A stretch of DNA of 64,000 bases. It comes from Streptomyces sp. 11x1. Its GTDB lineage: Bacteria > Actinomycetota > Actinomycetes > Streptomycetales > Streptomycetaceae. The stretch is from the NCBI RefSeq assembly GCF_032598905.1, contig NZ_CP122458.1:5109001-5173000 (forward strand), in the 5' to 3' direction. The notes under the pieces are model-generated. The model did no database searches, was not told the origin of the DNA, and worked only from the letters and a program-made list of their open reading frames with translations. Each line of letters begins with the position of its first letter. Position 1 is the stretch's first letter. The translations under genes were made by a program, and so were the position numbers. Below, piece by piece: positions 26,085-34,340 of the stretch.

Positions 26085-27122
26085 GTGGAGAGCGCGACCA
26101 TCGAACGGCCGGACCCCGCCCCGGAACCCGCGCCGCCGGCCGGGCCGCGCCCGCGCAAGCGGCACGGCGGCAAGGCCTTCCTCGCCACCCTGCTGCTCCT
26201 GGGCGTCACCCTCGTCGTCGGCTCCCGCGCCGCCGACATCGACGCCTTCACCCCGGTCCCCCAACTCCTCGCGTTCCTGCCCTGGCTGCTCGCCCCCACC
26301 GGCCTCGCCCTCCTCCTCGCCCTCCTCGCCCGCCGCTGGATCGGCCTGACCTGGGGCGTGGTGCTCCTCGGCGCGCTGGCCTGGTACATCGAGCCGTACG
26401 GCAAGGCGAGCGAGCCGACCGGGCCGGTGCTCGCCGAGGTGCGGGTGATGGCGTCGAACGTGCAGTTCGGCCGTGGCACCGACGCCCTCGTCAGGGCCGT
26501 ACGCCGCGAGCGCCCCGACATCGTCTTCGTCGAGGAGTGCGAGCTCACCTGTTCGGCCGAGCTGCGCGACAAGCTCGGCGACCTCAGCGGCCGGACCCCC
26601 GACTACCCGCACCGGCAGTCCGTCGAGGGCTACGGCTCCACCGGCTCCGTCATCCTCAGCCGGTACCCCCTGAAGTCCGCCGACGCGATCCCCGGCTCGA
26701 TGGGCATGCCGGGTGCCGTCGCCGACGTCGACGGCCGCCCCGTCCGGCTTCAGCTGGCGCACCCGATGCCGCCGCTGCCGGGACAGCTGGACACCTGGCG
26801 GCGGGAGCTCGGCGCGCTGCGCGCGTACGCGGCGAAGGACCCCCGGACGCCCACCATCGTGGCCGGGGACTTCAACGCCTCCCAGGACCACGCGGCCTTC
26901 CGCGCGATCCTCGACACGGGGATGAACGACGCCGCCCGGCTGACCGGACAGGACCGCCAGGCGACGTGGCCCTCCCGGACGACCCCGAGGTTCGGCGCGC
27001 AGATCGACCACGTCCTCGTCTCCGAGGAGGACTTCTCCGCCCGTGAGGTCCGCTTCCGGAAGCTGTCCGGCACCGACCACAACGCCGTCGTCGTGGACCT
27101 CTCGCTGCACCGGCGCGGGTGA
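26085..27122 (+). CDS. Membrane-anchored endonuclease/exonuclease/phosphatase family protein
   Basis: The protein has 345 residues. GTG 26085 follows AAAGG. A cytoplasmic lead is followed by three helices (AFLATLLLLGVTLVVGS, LLAFLPWLLAPTGLALLLAL, LTWGVVLLGALAWYI, ending near residue 105). The DNase I-like domain (about 120-343) has VRVMASNVQFGRG, IVFVEECE, the catalytic GDFNAS motif, QIDHVLVS and final SGTDHNAVVVDL. All metal and catalytic residues are present. These proteins are usually phosphodiesterases or phosphatases acting outside the membrane; the substrate is unknown. Confidence 0.85.
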   Translation: MESATIERPDPAPEPAPPAGPRPRKRHGGKAFLATLLLLGVTLVVGSRAADIDAFTPVPQLLAFLPWLLAPTGLALLLALLARRWIGLTWGVVLLGALAWYIEPYGKASEPTGPVLAEVRVMASNVQFGRGTDALVRAVRRERPDIVFVEECELTCSAELRDKLGDLSGRTPDYPHRQSVEGYGSTGSVILSRYPLKSADAIPGSMGMPGAVADVDGRPVRLQLAHPMPPLPGQLDTWRRELGALRAYAAKDPRTPTIVAGDFNASQDHAAFRAILDTGMNDAARLTGQDRQATWPSRTTPRFGAQIDHVLVSEEDFSAREVRFRKLSGTDHNAVVVDLSLHRRG

Positions 27123-27179
27123 GCCGAAGGGGCACGAACACACCCGGAAACCCCCGATCACCCCGGCCATAATGGGCGC

Positions 27180-29171
27180 ATGGCCCGCACGCTCCCCATC
27201 GGCCTCACGCCGCCCGACTGGCTGGTGCGGAACCTCCGGCCGCAGCCCGCGCCGGTCAACCGGCCGGCCGTCGCGCGCGCGGCGATCGCGCTGACGCTCC
27301 CGCTGGCGCTCGGCCTCGCCGCGGGCCGGCCCGAGTACGGCGCGCTCGCCTCGATGGGCGCCCTCTCGGGCGTCATCAGCGACACGGCGGCCGCGTACCG
27401 GATGCGGCTGCTGAACATCGCGGTCCCGCAGCTGTTCGCCGCCGTGGGCATCACGCTCGGGTCGCTGGTGTTCGGGCAGGGCTGGGTGACCGTAGGGGTC
27501 CTCACCGGGGTCGCGCTCGTCTCCGGGATGATCTCGTCGATCGGCGCCGTGGCCTCCGTGTCGGGGCTCCTGCTGCTGCTCAACTCGGTGATCGGGGCGG
27601 GGCTGCCGATGCCGGGCCAGTGGTGGCTGGCCCCGCTGCTGATGACCGGCGGCGGCTTCCTGGTCCTCGCGCTGGCCCTGCTCGCCTGGCCCCTCCGGGC
27701 GGGCGTGCCGGAACGGACCGCCGTCGCCGACACCTACCGCAAGGTCGCGGACCTCCTCGCCACCATGACACCGGACGCCGCCGACGCCACCCCGGGTTCG
27801 GCGGGCCCCCCGGGCGCCGACAAAAACTCCTACGACGACGCGCGGGTCCTGGTCACCCAGTCCCTCAACCAGTCCTACGACCTGGTCCTCGCCCGCCGCG
27901 CCCGGCACCACGGCCGCAGTCCCGAACTCGTGCGTCTGCTGGCCCAGTTGAACGCGATCACCCCGCTGGTGGAGGCCGCCCCGGCGGTACGGCTGTCCGG
28001 TCGACCGCTGCCCGCCGAGATCCCGGTGGCCGTACGGCACCTCGCCGAGGCCGTCGGGACGGGGTACTCGGGGCCGCTCGGGTTGCGGCTGCCGGAGCCC
28101 GGCAGTGCGACGGGACGGGCGGTCGACCAGGCGCTGCGGCACGCCGCCGACGTCGCCGCCGAGAAGTCGCCGGACGCGCTGCGAAAGGCCGGCGACCGGG
28201 CGGGCCGCCCCGCGCCGCTGGGCGTGCGCGCCGTCCGGGTCGCCCGGAACGTCGCCCTGTCCGGCACTTCCTGGCGCTACGGGCTGCGTCTCGCGCTGTG
28301 CATCGGCATCGCCCAGGCCCTGGTCTCGCTGGTGCCCGTGCCACGCTCGTACTGGGTGGCGCTGACCATCACGTTCGTCCTGAAGCCGGACTTCGGGTCG
28401 GTGTTCTCCCGGGCGCTGCTGCGGGCGCTCGGCACGGTCGTCGGGCTGGTGGTCGCGGCCGGGGTCCTCACCCAGGTGCCGCGGGGCTGGTGGGACGTGC
28501 CGGTGATGCTGCTCCTCGCACCACTCATCCCGGTCTTCACGCCCCGGGGCTACGGCTACCAGACGGCGGCCATCACCCCGGTGATCCTGCTGCTCTCCGA
28601 CACCCTCAACCACCAGGGCACCGATCTGCTCGTCCCGCGTCTCGTCGACTCTCTCATGGGCTGCGCGATCGCCCTCGTCGCCGGCTATCTGCTCTGGCCG
28701 GAGAGCTGGCACGCCCGGGTGGGCGACCGGCTCGCGGACGCCGTCGCCGACACGGCCGCGTACGTCGAACGCGCCTTCGGTCAGTCCCCGGCGGACCCCA
28801 CCGACCGGGCCCGGACCCGCCGCCGCCTCTACCGCAACCTCTCCACGATCCGTACGGAGTTCCAGCGGGCCCTGACCGAACCGCCGCCCGTCGGTCGGCG
28901 GGCCGCCGCCTGGTGGCCGCTGGTCGTGGCGGTGGAGCGGATCGTGGACGCGACGACGGCCGCCCGGGTCCGGACCAAGCAGGGCGCCGCACCGCCGTCC
29001 GCCGCCGAGGTCGACCAAGTCGCCCTTCAGCTAAGGGAGTTGGCGGACGGCCTACGGAGGACCGAGACCCTCTACGCGGTGCGCTCCGAGCTCGGCGGAC
29101 CGCCGGACAGCGTGCTGGAGCCGCTCCGCCAGGAGGTGGCGGCGGCCCGGACGATCGCCTCGCCCCGCTGA
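27180..29171 (+). CDS. FUSC-family membrane transporter
   Basis: The protein has 663 residues and two repeated membrane halves: about residues 28-170 (ARAAIALTLPLALGLAAGRPEYGALASMGALSG) and about 360-500 (WRYGLRLALCIGIAQALVSLVPVPRSYWVALTITFVLKPDFGS). Cytoplasmic regions lie between and after them. The 'YWVALTITFVLKPDFGSVF' signature is typical of FUSC/aromatic-acid-exporter proteins, which export aromatic acids or confer fusaric-acid resistance. The gene begins 57 nt after the endonuclease-fold gene on the same strand. Confidence 0.85.
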   Translation: MARTLPIGLTPPDWLVRNLRPQPAPVNRPAVARAAIALTLPLALGLAAGRPEYGALASMGALSGVISDTAAAYRMRLLNIAVPQLFAAVGITLGSLVFGQGWVTVGVLTGVALVSGMISSIGAVASVSGLLLLLNSVIGAGLPMPGQWWLAPLLMTGGGFLVLALALLAWPLRAGVPERTAVADTYRKVADLLATMTPDAADATPGSAGPPGADKNSYDDARVLVTQSLNQSYDLVLARRARHHGRSPELVRLLAQLNAITPLVEAAPAVRLSGRPLPAEIPVAVRHLAEAVGTGYSGPLGLRLPEPGSATGRAVDQALRHAADVAAEKSPDALRKAGDRAGRPAPLGVRAVRVARNVALSGTSWRYGLRLALCIGIAQALVSLVPVPRSYWVALTITFVLKPDFGSVFSRALLRALGTVVGLVVAAGVLTQVPRGWWDVPVMLLLAPLIPVFTPRGYGYQTAAITPVILLLSDTLNHQGTDLLVPRLVDSLMGCAIALVAGYLLWPESWHARVGDRLADAVADTAAYVERAFGQSPADPTDRARTRRRLYRNLSTIRTEFQRALTEPPPVGRRAAAWWPLVVAVERIVDATTAARVRTKQGAAPPSAAEVDQVALQLRELADGLRRTETLYAVRSELGGPPDSVLEPLRQEVAAARTIASPR

Positions 29172-29312
29172 GCCACGGTCTTTCCAGGTCAACCCGGCGC
29201 AGGACGCCGAATCGTTACGTCATCCCCGCACGAGTGACGGAGGGCGAATGCGCAGCCGGAAAGCAGTCATGATCAATCCTGTTCAAACGCCCTACCTATA
29301 AGGGGATTTTTC

Positions 29313-29528
29313 ATGCGTCGCACCGCGACCGTCCTGCTCGGAACCCTCGCCCTAGCCGGCGCCATGGCCCCGGCCGCCCACGCGATCCCGGACCCGGTTG
29401 CCACCGTCACCTGCGTCACCGAGACCCCGGCCGCCATGGCGGAGCTGGCCGACCCGGCCGCGCTCCTCGAACCCGCCGCCCTGCTGGACCCGGCCGCCGC
29501 CCCCGGCGTCAGCTGCCTGGCTCCCTGA
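29313..29528 (+). CDS. Small secreted Ala/Pro-rich peptide
   Basis: The protein has 71 residues. ATG follows AAGGGG. A clean signal peptide (MRRTATVLLGTLALAGAMAPAAHA) is followed by about 47 residues rich in Ala, Pro and Leu with two Cys (TCVTETPAAM and GVSCLAP) that could form one disulfide. It resembles small secreted streptomycete peptides, but no specific family is recognised. A strong hairpin follows 22 nt after the stop. Confidence 0.65.
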   Translation: MRRTATVLLGTLALAGAMAPAAHAIPDPVATVTCVTETPAAMAELADPAALLEPAALLDPAAAPGVSCLAP

Positions 29529-29550
29529 GCCCCGCTCCGCGCGAGGACGT

Positions 29551-29584
29551 GCGGGCCGCCCTCTCCGACAGGAGGGCGGCCCGC
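29551..29584 (+). terminator. Perfect 13-bp hairpin
   Basis: GCGGGCCGCCCTC (29551-29563) pairs with 29572-29584 across an 8-nt loop. It separates the small secreted-peptide gene from the convergent PhoX-type gene. Confidence 0.85.
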
Positions 29585-29587
29585 ATC

Positions 29588-29630
29588 CATATGTGCGCGT
29601 GTGCGCGTGTGCGCGTGTGCGCGTGTGCGC
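29588..29630. repeat. 43-bp alternating purine-pyrimidine tract (TGTGCGCG tandem repeat)
   Basis: The sequence alternates pyrimidine and purine without exception for 43 bp, mostly as tandem TGTGCGCG units (about 4.5 copies). This is a classic Z-DNA-forming sequence and a replication-slippage hotspot. It sits between two convergent genes, 9 nt from the PhoX-type stop. Confidence 0.85.
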
Positions 29631-29639
29631 CGGTGTTTC

Positions 29640-31712
29640 TCAGACGCCGATGTCGCAGCCGTCCGCGCGCCACACGGCGACGACCGCCGGGCGGACGTGC
29701 TTGCCGGGTCCGTCGGGCCAGGTGCTCTTCGGGTTCTCGACGGTGGCGCCGTCCAGCTCGCCCGGGTGCTGCACGGCGACCAGGACGCGGCGGTCCTGGA
29801 TGATCGGTCCGCAGGTCTCGGCACCGCTCGGCACCGTGAGGAACTGCTTCAGCTCACCGCGCCGCTCACCTCGGGTCGCGACGCCGAAGAGGCCGTCGTG
29901 CGAGCCGAGCTGGGCGCCGTCGGTGGAGATCCACAGGTTGCCGTACCGGTCGAAGGCGACGTTGTCCGGGCAGGAGATCGGGGAGACGTCGTCCTTCGGG
30001 AAACCGGCGAAGTAGGTCGCCGGGTCGTCCGGGTCGCCCGCGACGAGGAAGAGCAGCCAGGCGAACCTGGTGCTCTCGGGCCGGTTCCAGCGCTCGGTGA
30101 GCTCCAGCACCTGGCCGTGCTTGTTGGCGTTGCGCGGGTTGGCCTCGTCGGCGGCGGCGAAGCCGGCCTTGCCGCGGTTGGAGTTGTTGGTGAGGGCGAC
30201 GTAGACCTTGCCGGTGACCGGGTTGGGCTCGATGTCCTCGGGGCGGTCCATCTTGGTGGCGCCGACCTTGTCACCGGCGAGCCGGGTGAAGACGAAGACC
30301 TCGTCGGCGGTCATGCCGTCCACGTGCGAGACGGCGCCCTCGGCGGTGGCGGTGGCCAGCGGGATCCACTCGCCGGAGCCGTCGAACTCACCGTCGCCCG
30401 GCAGCTTGCCCGTGCCGTCGATCTCGACCGCCGGGGAGTCGCCGGTCAGCTTGGCGACGTAGAGCGTGCCCTCGTCCAGCAGCGAGAGGTTGTGCTCGCG
30501 GACGGCACGGCTCGACCCCTTCCGCATGCGCTTGCTGCTGACGAACTTGTAGAAGTAGTCGAAGCGCTCGTCGTCGCCGGAGTAGACGACGGGACGACCG
30601 TCCGCGGTCAGCCGGATGGTGGCGGCCTCGTGCTTGAACCGCCCGAGCGCGGTGTGCTTGCGCGGCGTGGAGGACGGGTCGTACGGGTCGAACTCGACGA
30701 CGTACCCGAAACGGTGCACCTCGTTCGGCTCCTGGGCGACGTCGAACCGCTTGTCGAACCGCTCCCACTTGCGCTCGCTGGCGCCGGTGCCGATGCCGTA
30801 GCGCTTGTCGGTCGTCCGGCTGCTGTTGGCGAAGTACTGGTTGAAGTTCTCCTCGCCGTGCAGCGTGGTGCCCCAGGGGGTGGTGCCGCCGGAGCAGTTG
30901 TTGAGGGTGCCGAGGACCTTGCGGCCGGTCGGGTCGGCGGAGGTCTTCAGCAGATCGGAGCCGGCGGCGGGGCCGGTGAGCCGGAACTCGGTCGTCGCGG
31001 TGACCCGGCGGTTGAGGTGGTGGCGGGGCACGGCGGTGAGCCTGCCGGTGCGCCGGTCCTCCTCGACCACGACGGCGGACAGCCCGTGGGCTGCCCAGGC
31101 GACCTCGACCTGGTTACGTGTCGGGTTGGCGGCGTCGTAGCCGCGGAACATCAGGACCTCGTCGGTGTACTCGTGGTTCGCGACGAGCAGCTGGCGGCCG
31201 CGCTCACCGGGGAGCGGGAGCAGGGCCAGGAAGTCGCAGTTGTACCCGAACTGACCGGCCTGGGCCTTGCCTGTCTGGTTCTCCGGGTCGAAGGCGGGGG
31301 CGCCGCGCAGGATCGGCTCGCCCCAGCGGATGACGACGTTCTGCTTGTACCCGTCCGGGACGGTCACGGCGTCGGTGGTGTTGGGCGCGACGGAGGTGTA
31401 GCGCAGACCGCGGGCGGCCTTGGGCCGAGTCTTGGCCCCGGCGGCTCCGGCGGTGCCCGCCGAGGTGGCCGCGGTGGCGGGGTGGGCGGTGCCGAGCGAG
31501 ACGGCCGTACCGGCCGCGCCGGCCACGGAGACGACGGCGGCGGCCCTCATCACCGAGCGTCGGCTGAGCGCGCTCGCGATGACGTCGCCCACGTACTCGT
31601 TGGTGCTGGTGTTCGGCACCTCGTGGAAGCAGGCATCCCCACAGCGGAAACGACAGGTCAGGGCGGAACGGCCGCCGGGATGCGAGCCGATCATGGGCAG
31701 CAGCTTGCGCAC
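29640..31712 (-). CDS. PhoX-type secreted alkaline phosphatase (DUF839)
   Basis: The protein has 690 residues with ATG 31712; ATG 31694 is an alternative. A long N-region precedes a Tat-like signal (R51-R52 in SRRSVMRAAAVVSVAGAAG). The mature part has PhoX/DUF839 hallmarks: VIRWGEPILRGAPAFDPENQ, FGYNCDFLALLPLP, LLVANHEYTDEVLMF, NNCSGGTTPWGTTLHGEENF, FGYVVEFDPYDP and RPEDIEPNPVTGKVYVALTN. PhoX enzymes are Ca/Fe-dependent phosphomonoesterases exported folded by Tat. A perfect PHO box lies 83 nt upstream of the start, so induction by PhoP under phosphate limitation is predicted. Confidence 0.9.
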   Translation of the reverse strand: MRKLLPMIGSHPGGRSALTCRFRCGDACFHEVPNTSTNEYVGDVIASALSRRSVMRAAAVVSVAGAAGTAVSLGTAHPATAATSAGTAGAAGAKTRPKAARGLRYTSVAPNTTDAVTVPDGYKQNVVIRWGEPILRGAPAFDPENQTGKAQAGQFGYNCDFLALLPLPGERGRQLLVANHEYTDEVLMFRGYDAANPTRNQVEVAWAAHGLSAVVVEEDRRTGRLTAVPRHHLNRRVTATTEFRLTGPAAGSDLLKTSADPTGRKVLGTLNNCSGGTTPWGTTLHGEENFNQYFANSSRTTDKRYGIGTGASERKWERFDKRFDVAQEPNEVHRFGYVVEFDPYDPSSTPRKHTALGRFKHEAATIRLTADGRPVVYSGDDERFDYFYKFVSSKRMRKGSSRAVREHNLSLLDEGTLYVAKLTGDSPAVEIDGTGKLPGDGEFDGSGEWIPLATATAEGAVSHVDGMTADEVFVFTRLAGDKVGATKMDRPEDIEPNPVTGKVYVALTNNSNRGKAGFAAADEANPRNANKHGQVLELTERWNRPESTRFAWLLFLVAGDPDDPATYFAGFPKDDVSPISCPDNVAFDRYGNLWISTDGAQLGSHDGLFGVATRGERRGELKQFLTVPSGAETCGPIIQDRRVLVAVQHPGELDGATVENPKSTWPDGPGKHVRPAVVAVWRADGCDIGV

Positions 31713-31794
31713 AGCGCGCTCCTCGATGCTCTTATGTGCCTTTTTGGTGTGAGCGCGACGCTAGGGGGGCGTGTGTTCGAGAACGGGGACGCAG

Positions 31795-31812
31795 GGTGAA
31801 CAGAGGGTGAAC
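31795..31812 (-). promoter_or_regulatory. PHO box (PhoP-binding direct repeats)
   Basis: Reading the minus strand, GTTCACC, CTCT, GTTCACC gives two perfect 7-bp units with an 11-bp period. This matches the Streptomyces PhoP direct-repeat unit (consensus GTTCACC plus four bases). It is upstream of the PhoX-type gene and correctly oriented. Confidence 0.88.
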
Positions 31813-31965
31813 CTGCGGCAGTTGAGGCGGTGTTGACAGCGCGGGGTGGCGGGGATAGTGAAAGGCCCCTGCCCCACCCCAAGATCGCCCCGCCCGGCCG
31901 CTAACCTTACGTGTCCGTCCTGGCCAGGGATTGACGGGCTTCAACTCACCCGAAGGGTTGCGCAC

Positions 31966-34245
31966 ATGGGCATTCTCTCTCTCCTGCGGAATGCGTTCAG
32001 CCGCTCACGCAAGGGGCGCGACACGGTTCCTTCGCAGGAGGCGGAGCGGGATTCCGCCCCGGAGGACACCTCCGCGGCGGCGGCCGAGGGGGCCGCGACG
32101 CGGCAGGCCGCCGAGCCGAGGGTCCCGGCCCCGGCGACGGAGCCCGCGACCCCGACCTCATCCTCATCCTCCTCAGTCGCCGACGAACTCGTCTCCGCGG
32201 CCTTCGACAACGTGACGGTCCCGCAGCCGCGAACCACGGAGCCGGCGGAGAGAAGGCCGGAGGCGGGGGCGGATGCCGAGGCTTCGGGCGCGGGTGCCGA
32301 GGCAGCGGCTCAGGAGACGGGGGCTGCGGCGTCCGCCGAGGTCGCGCCGGAGGTTGAGGCGTCGGCTGAGACGCCGGTCGAGGTCACGGCGAAGACTGAG
32401 GCTGAGGTGCGGGCCGAGGCGTCCGCCGAGGTCACGCCTGAGACCGAGGCTGAGGTGCGGGCCGAGACGAAGGCGGAGCCCACGGTGGCCGAGCCGGAGC
32501 CGGAGCCGGTCGCCAAGGAGAAGACCGAGGCCGGGGTGCCCGCCGAGGCTGCGACCGAGGCGCCTGCCGAGGCTGCGGTGGAGGCCGAGACGGAGACGTC
32601 GTCGGTGGTCGAGGCGGAGCCTGTCGCTGAGGCGGGCGCCGCCGACGAGGACGAGCCGAAGCCGGTCACCGAGACCGCCGATGAAGCGGATGCGGCGGCG
32701 GAGGCGGAGGCTGTCGCGCCGGTCGCTGACGCGGAGCCCGCCGCTGCCGCCGAGGCCGAGGTGGGGACTGCCGACGAGGCCGAGCCCGAGGCGTCGGCCG
32801 CGGCTGACGCGAAGGCCGCCGACGAGGAGCCCGCCGCGCCGGAGGCGGTCGCCGAAGCCGCGCCCGAACCGGTGGTCGAGGCCGAGCCCGTGGCGGCGGA
32901 CACCGCCCCGGAGCCGAAGGCGGACGCCGAGACCGTGGCCGCGTCCGCCGACGCGGAGCCCGAGGCCGCTGCGGATGTCGATGTCGACGTCGAGCCGGTG
33001 GCAGCGAAGGAAGCGGAGGCGGAGCCTGCCGCCGAGGCCGAGGCCGCTGCTGCTGCGGCGGCGGCGCCCGAGGCCGCCGAGGTGGCTGCGGACGCGCCCG
33101 TGGCGGAGGCGGAGCCCGCGTCCACCCCGGAGCCGGAGACCACGGAGGAGCCCGAGGCCGCAGCGGAGCCGAAGGCCGCCGCCGAGGCCGCGCCGGAGCC
33201 CGAGGCTTCTCCTGAACCCGAGGCCACCTCGGCCCCGGCGGCCACCGCCGAGCCGGAAGCCGCTCCGGAGCCGACCGCAACCCCCGAGCCCGAAGCCGCA
33301 GCCGAGCCGACCGTGGCCCCTGAGCCGGAAGTCACCCCGGAGCCCGAAGCCACCACCCCCGACCCGATCGCCGACGAACCGGCCGTGACCCCGGAACCGG
33401 AAGTCACCCCCGAACCGGTCGCCGCCGAGTCCCCCGAGGCCGCTGACCTCGTCGTCGTGGCCGATGAAGCCACCCCTGAAGCCGCGGACACCGACGGCGC
33501 GGTCGCCCCACAGGCGGCACCCGCGGCCGACGACGAAAGCGGCACGGGTGGTGCGGGTGGGAAGACGGGCACGGCCGACGGCGAAGCCGACACCGTGCCG
33601 ACCGACACCGTGCCGGCAGGCCTCCGCACCGCCTACACCGCCGCCCACGAAGCCCTCGCCAAGCAGAACCTCACCACCACCCGCGCCAAGGTCTACCTCG
33701 TCCTCGACAGGTCCGCCTCCATGCGCGGCTACTACAAGGACGGCTCAGCCCAGGCCCTCGGCGAGCAGACCCTCGCCCTCGCCGCCCACCTCGACCCCGA
33801 GCAGCCCCCCACCGTCCCCGTCGTCTTCTTCTCCACGGAACTGGACGGCACCGGCGAGCTCACCCTCGACGCGTTCGACAACAAGGTCGACGACCTGCAC
33901 GCCGGCCTCGGCCGCATGGGCCGTACCAGCTACCACGTGGCCGTCGAGGAGGTCCTCGCCCAGCACCAGAAGGCGGCCCCCGGCACCCCCGCCCTCGTCG
34001 TCTTCCAGACCGACGGCGCCCCGGACGCCAAGACCCCGGCGAACCAGGCGCTCGCGGACGCCGCGAAGAGCCACCCCTCCGTCCACTTCGCGTTCGTCGC
34101 GTTCGGCGACCCGGAGAACAAGGCCTTCGACTACCTCCGGAAGCTGAAGACGCCCAACACGTCCCACTTCCTGGCCGGCGAGACCCCCCGCGAGCTGACG
34201 GACGCCGAGGTCTACGAGGGCATCCTGTCCACCTGGCGCCCGTAG
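31966..34245 (+). CDS. TerY-like VWA protein with giant Ala/Glu/Pro tract
   Basis: The protein has 759 residues. ATG 31966 follows CGAAGGG. A basic N-terminal helix ([19 protein letters not shown]) is followed by a low-complexity region (about residues 30-545) of Ala, Glu, Pro and Val in irregular repeats such as EPEAAAEP and EAEPV. The C-terminal 200 residues form a von Willebrand A domain with an intact metal site (D581-x-S583-x-S585 in VLDRSASM, then TSYHVA and FQTDGAPD). The domain resembles the tellurite-resistance TerF/TerY group. The tract is expected to be disordered and acidic. The linker is far longer than I expect for this family. A hairpin follows. Confidence 0.82.
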   Translation: MGILSLLRNAFSRSRKGRDTVPSQEAERDSAPEDTSAAAAEGAATRQAAEPRVPAPATEPATPTSSSSSSVADELVSAAFDNVTVPQPRTTEPAERRPEAGADAEASGAGAEAAAQETGAAASAEVAPEVEASAETPVEVTAKTEAEVRAEASAEVTPETEAEVRAETKAEPTVAEPEPEPVAKEKTEAGVPAEAATEAPAEAAVEAETETSSVVEAEPVAEAGAADEDEPKPVTETADEADAAAEAEAVAPVADAEPAAAAEAEVGTADEAEPEASAAADAKAADEEPAAPEAVAEAAPEPVVEAEPVAADTAPEPKADAETVAASADAEPEAAADVDVDVEPVAAKEAEAEPAAEAEAAAAAAAAPEAAEVAADAPVAEAEPASTPEPETTEEPEAAAEPKAAAEAAPEPEASPEPEATSAPAATAEPEAAPEPTATPEPEAAAEPTVAPEPEVTPEPEATTPDPIADEPAVTPEPEVTPEPVAAESPEAADLVVVADEATPEAADTDGAVAPQAAPAADDESGTGGAGGKTGTADGEADTVPTDTVPAGLRTAYTAAHEALAKQNLTTTRAKVYLVLDRSASMRGYYKDGSAQALGEQTLALAAHLDPEQPPTVPVVFFSTELDGTGELTLDAFDNKVDDLHAGLGRMGRTSYHVAVEEVLAQHQKAAPGTPALVVFQTDGAPDAKTPANQALADAAKSHPSVHFAFVAFGDPENKAFDYLRKLKTPNTSHFLAGETPRELTDAEVYEGILSTWRP

Positions 34246-34255
34246 TCACCGGCAA

Positions 34256-34290
34256 GCGGACGGGCCCCGGGCGATCCGGGGCCCGTCCGC
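34256..34290 (+). terminator. Perfect 15-bp hairpin after VWA gene
   Basis: GCGGACGGGCCCCGG (34256-34270) pairs with 34276-34290 across a 5-nt loop, 10 nt after the stop. It separates the VWA gene from metG. Confidence 0.88.
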
Positions 34291-34340
34291 CACCCGAAAC
34301 GCGTGTGAGTCGATCTTCACCGGGCCAGTAGGATTTCGGC

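Noticed and set aside
25893..29018. A 1041-codon open frame on the minus strand
   Set aside because: It is antisense to the endonuclease-fold and FUSC genes, both of which have clear domain motifs; the composition is non-natural.
31846..31965. Upstream start for the VWA gene
   Set aside because: The frame opens earlier, but ATG 31966 has CGAAGGG and begins the characteristic [11 protein letters not shown] helix.
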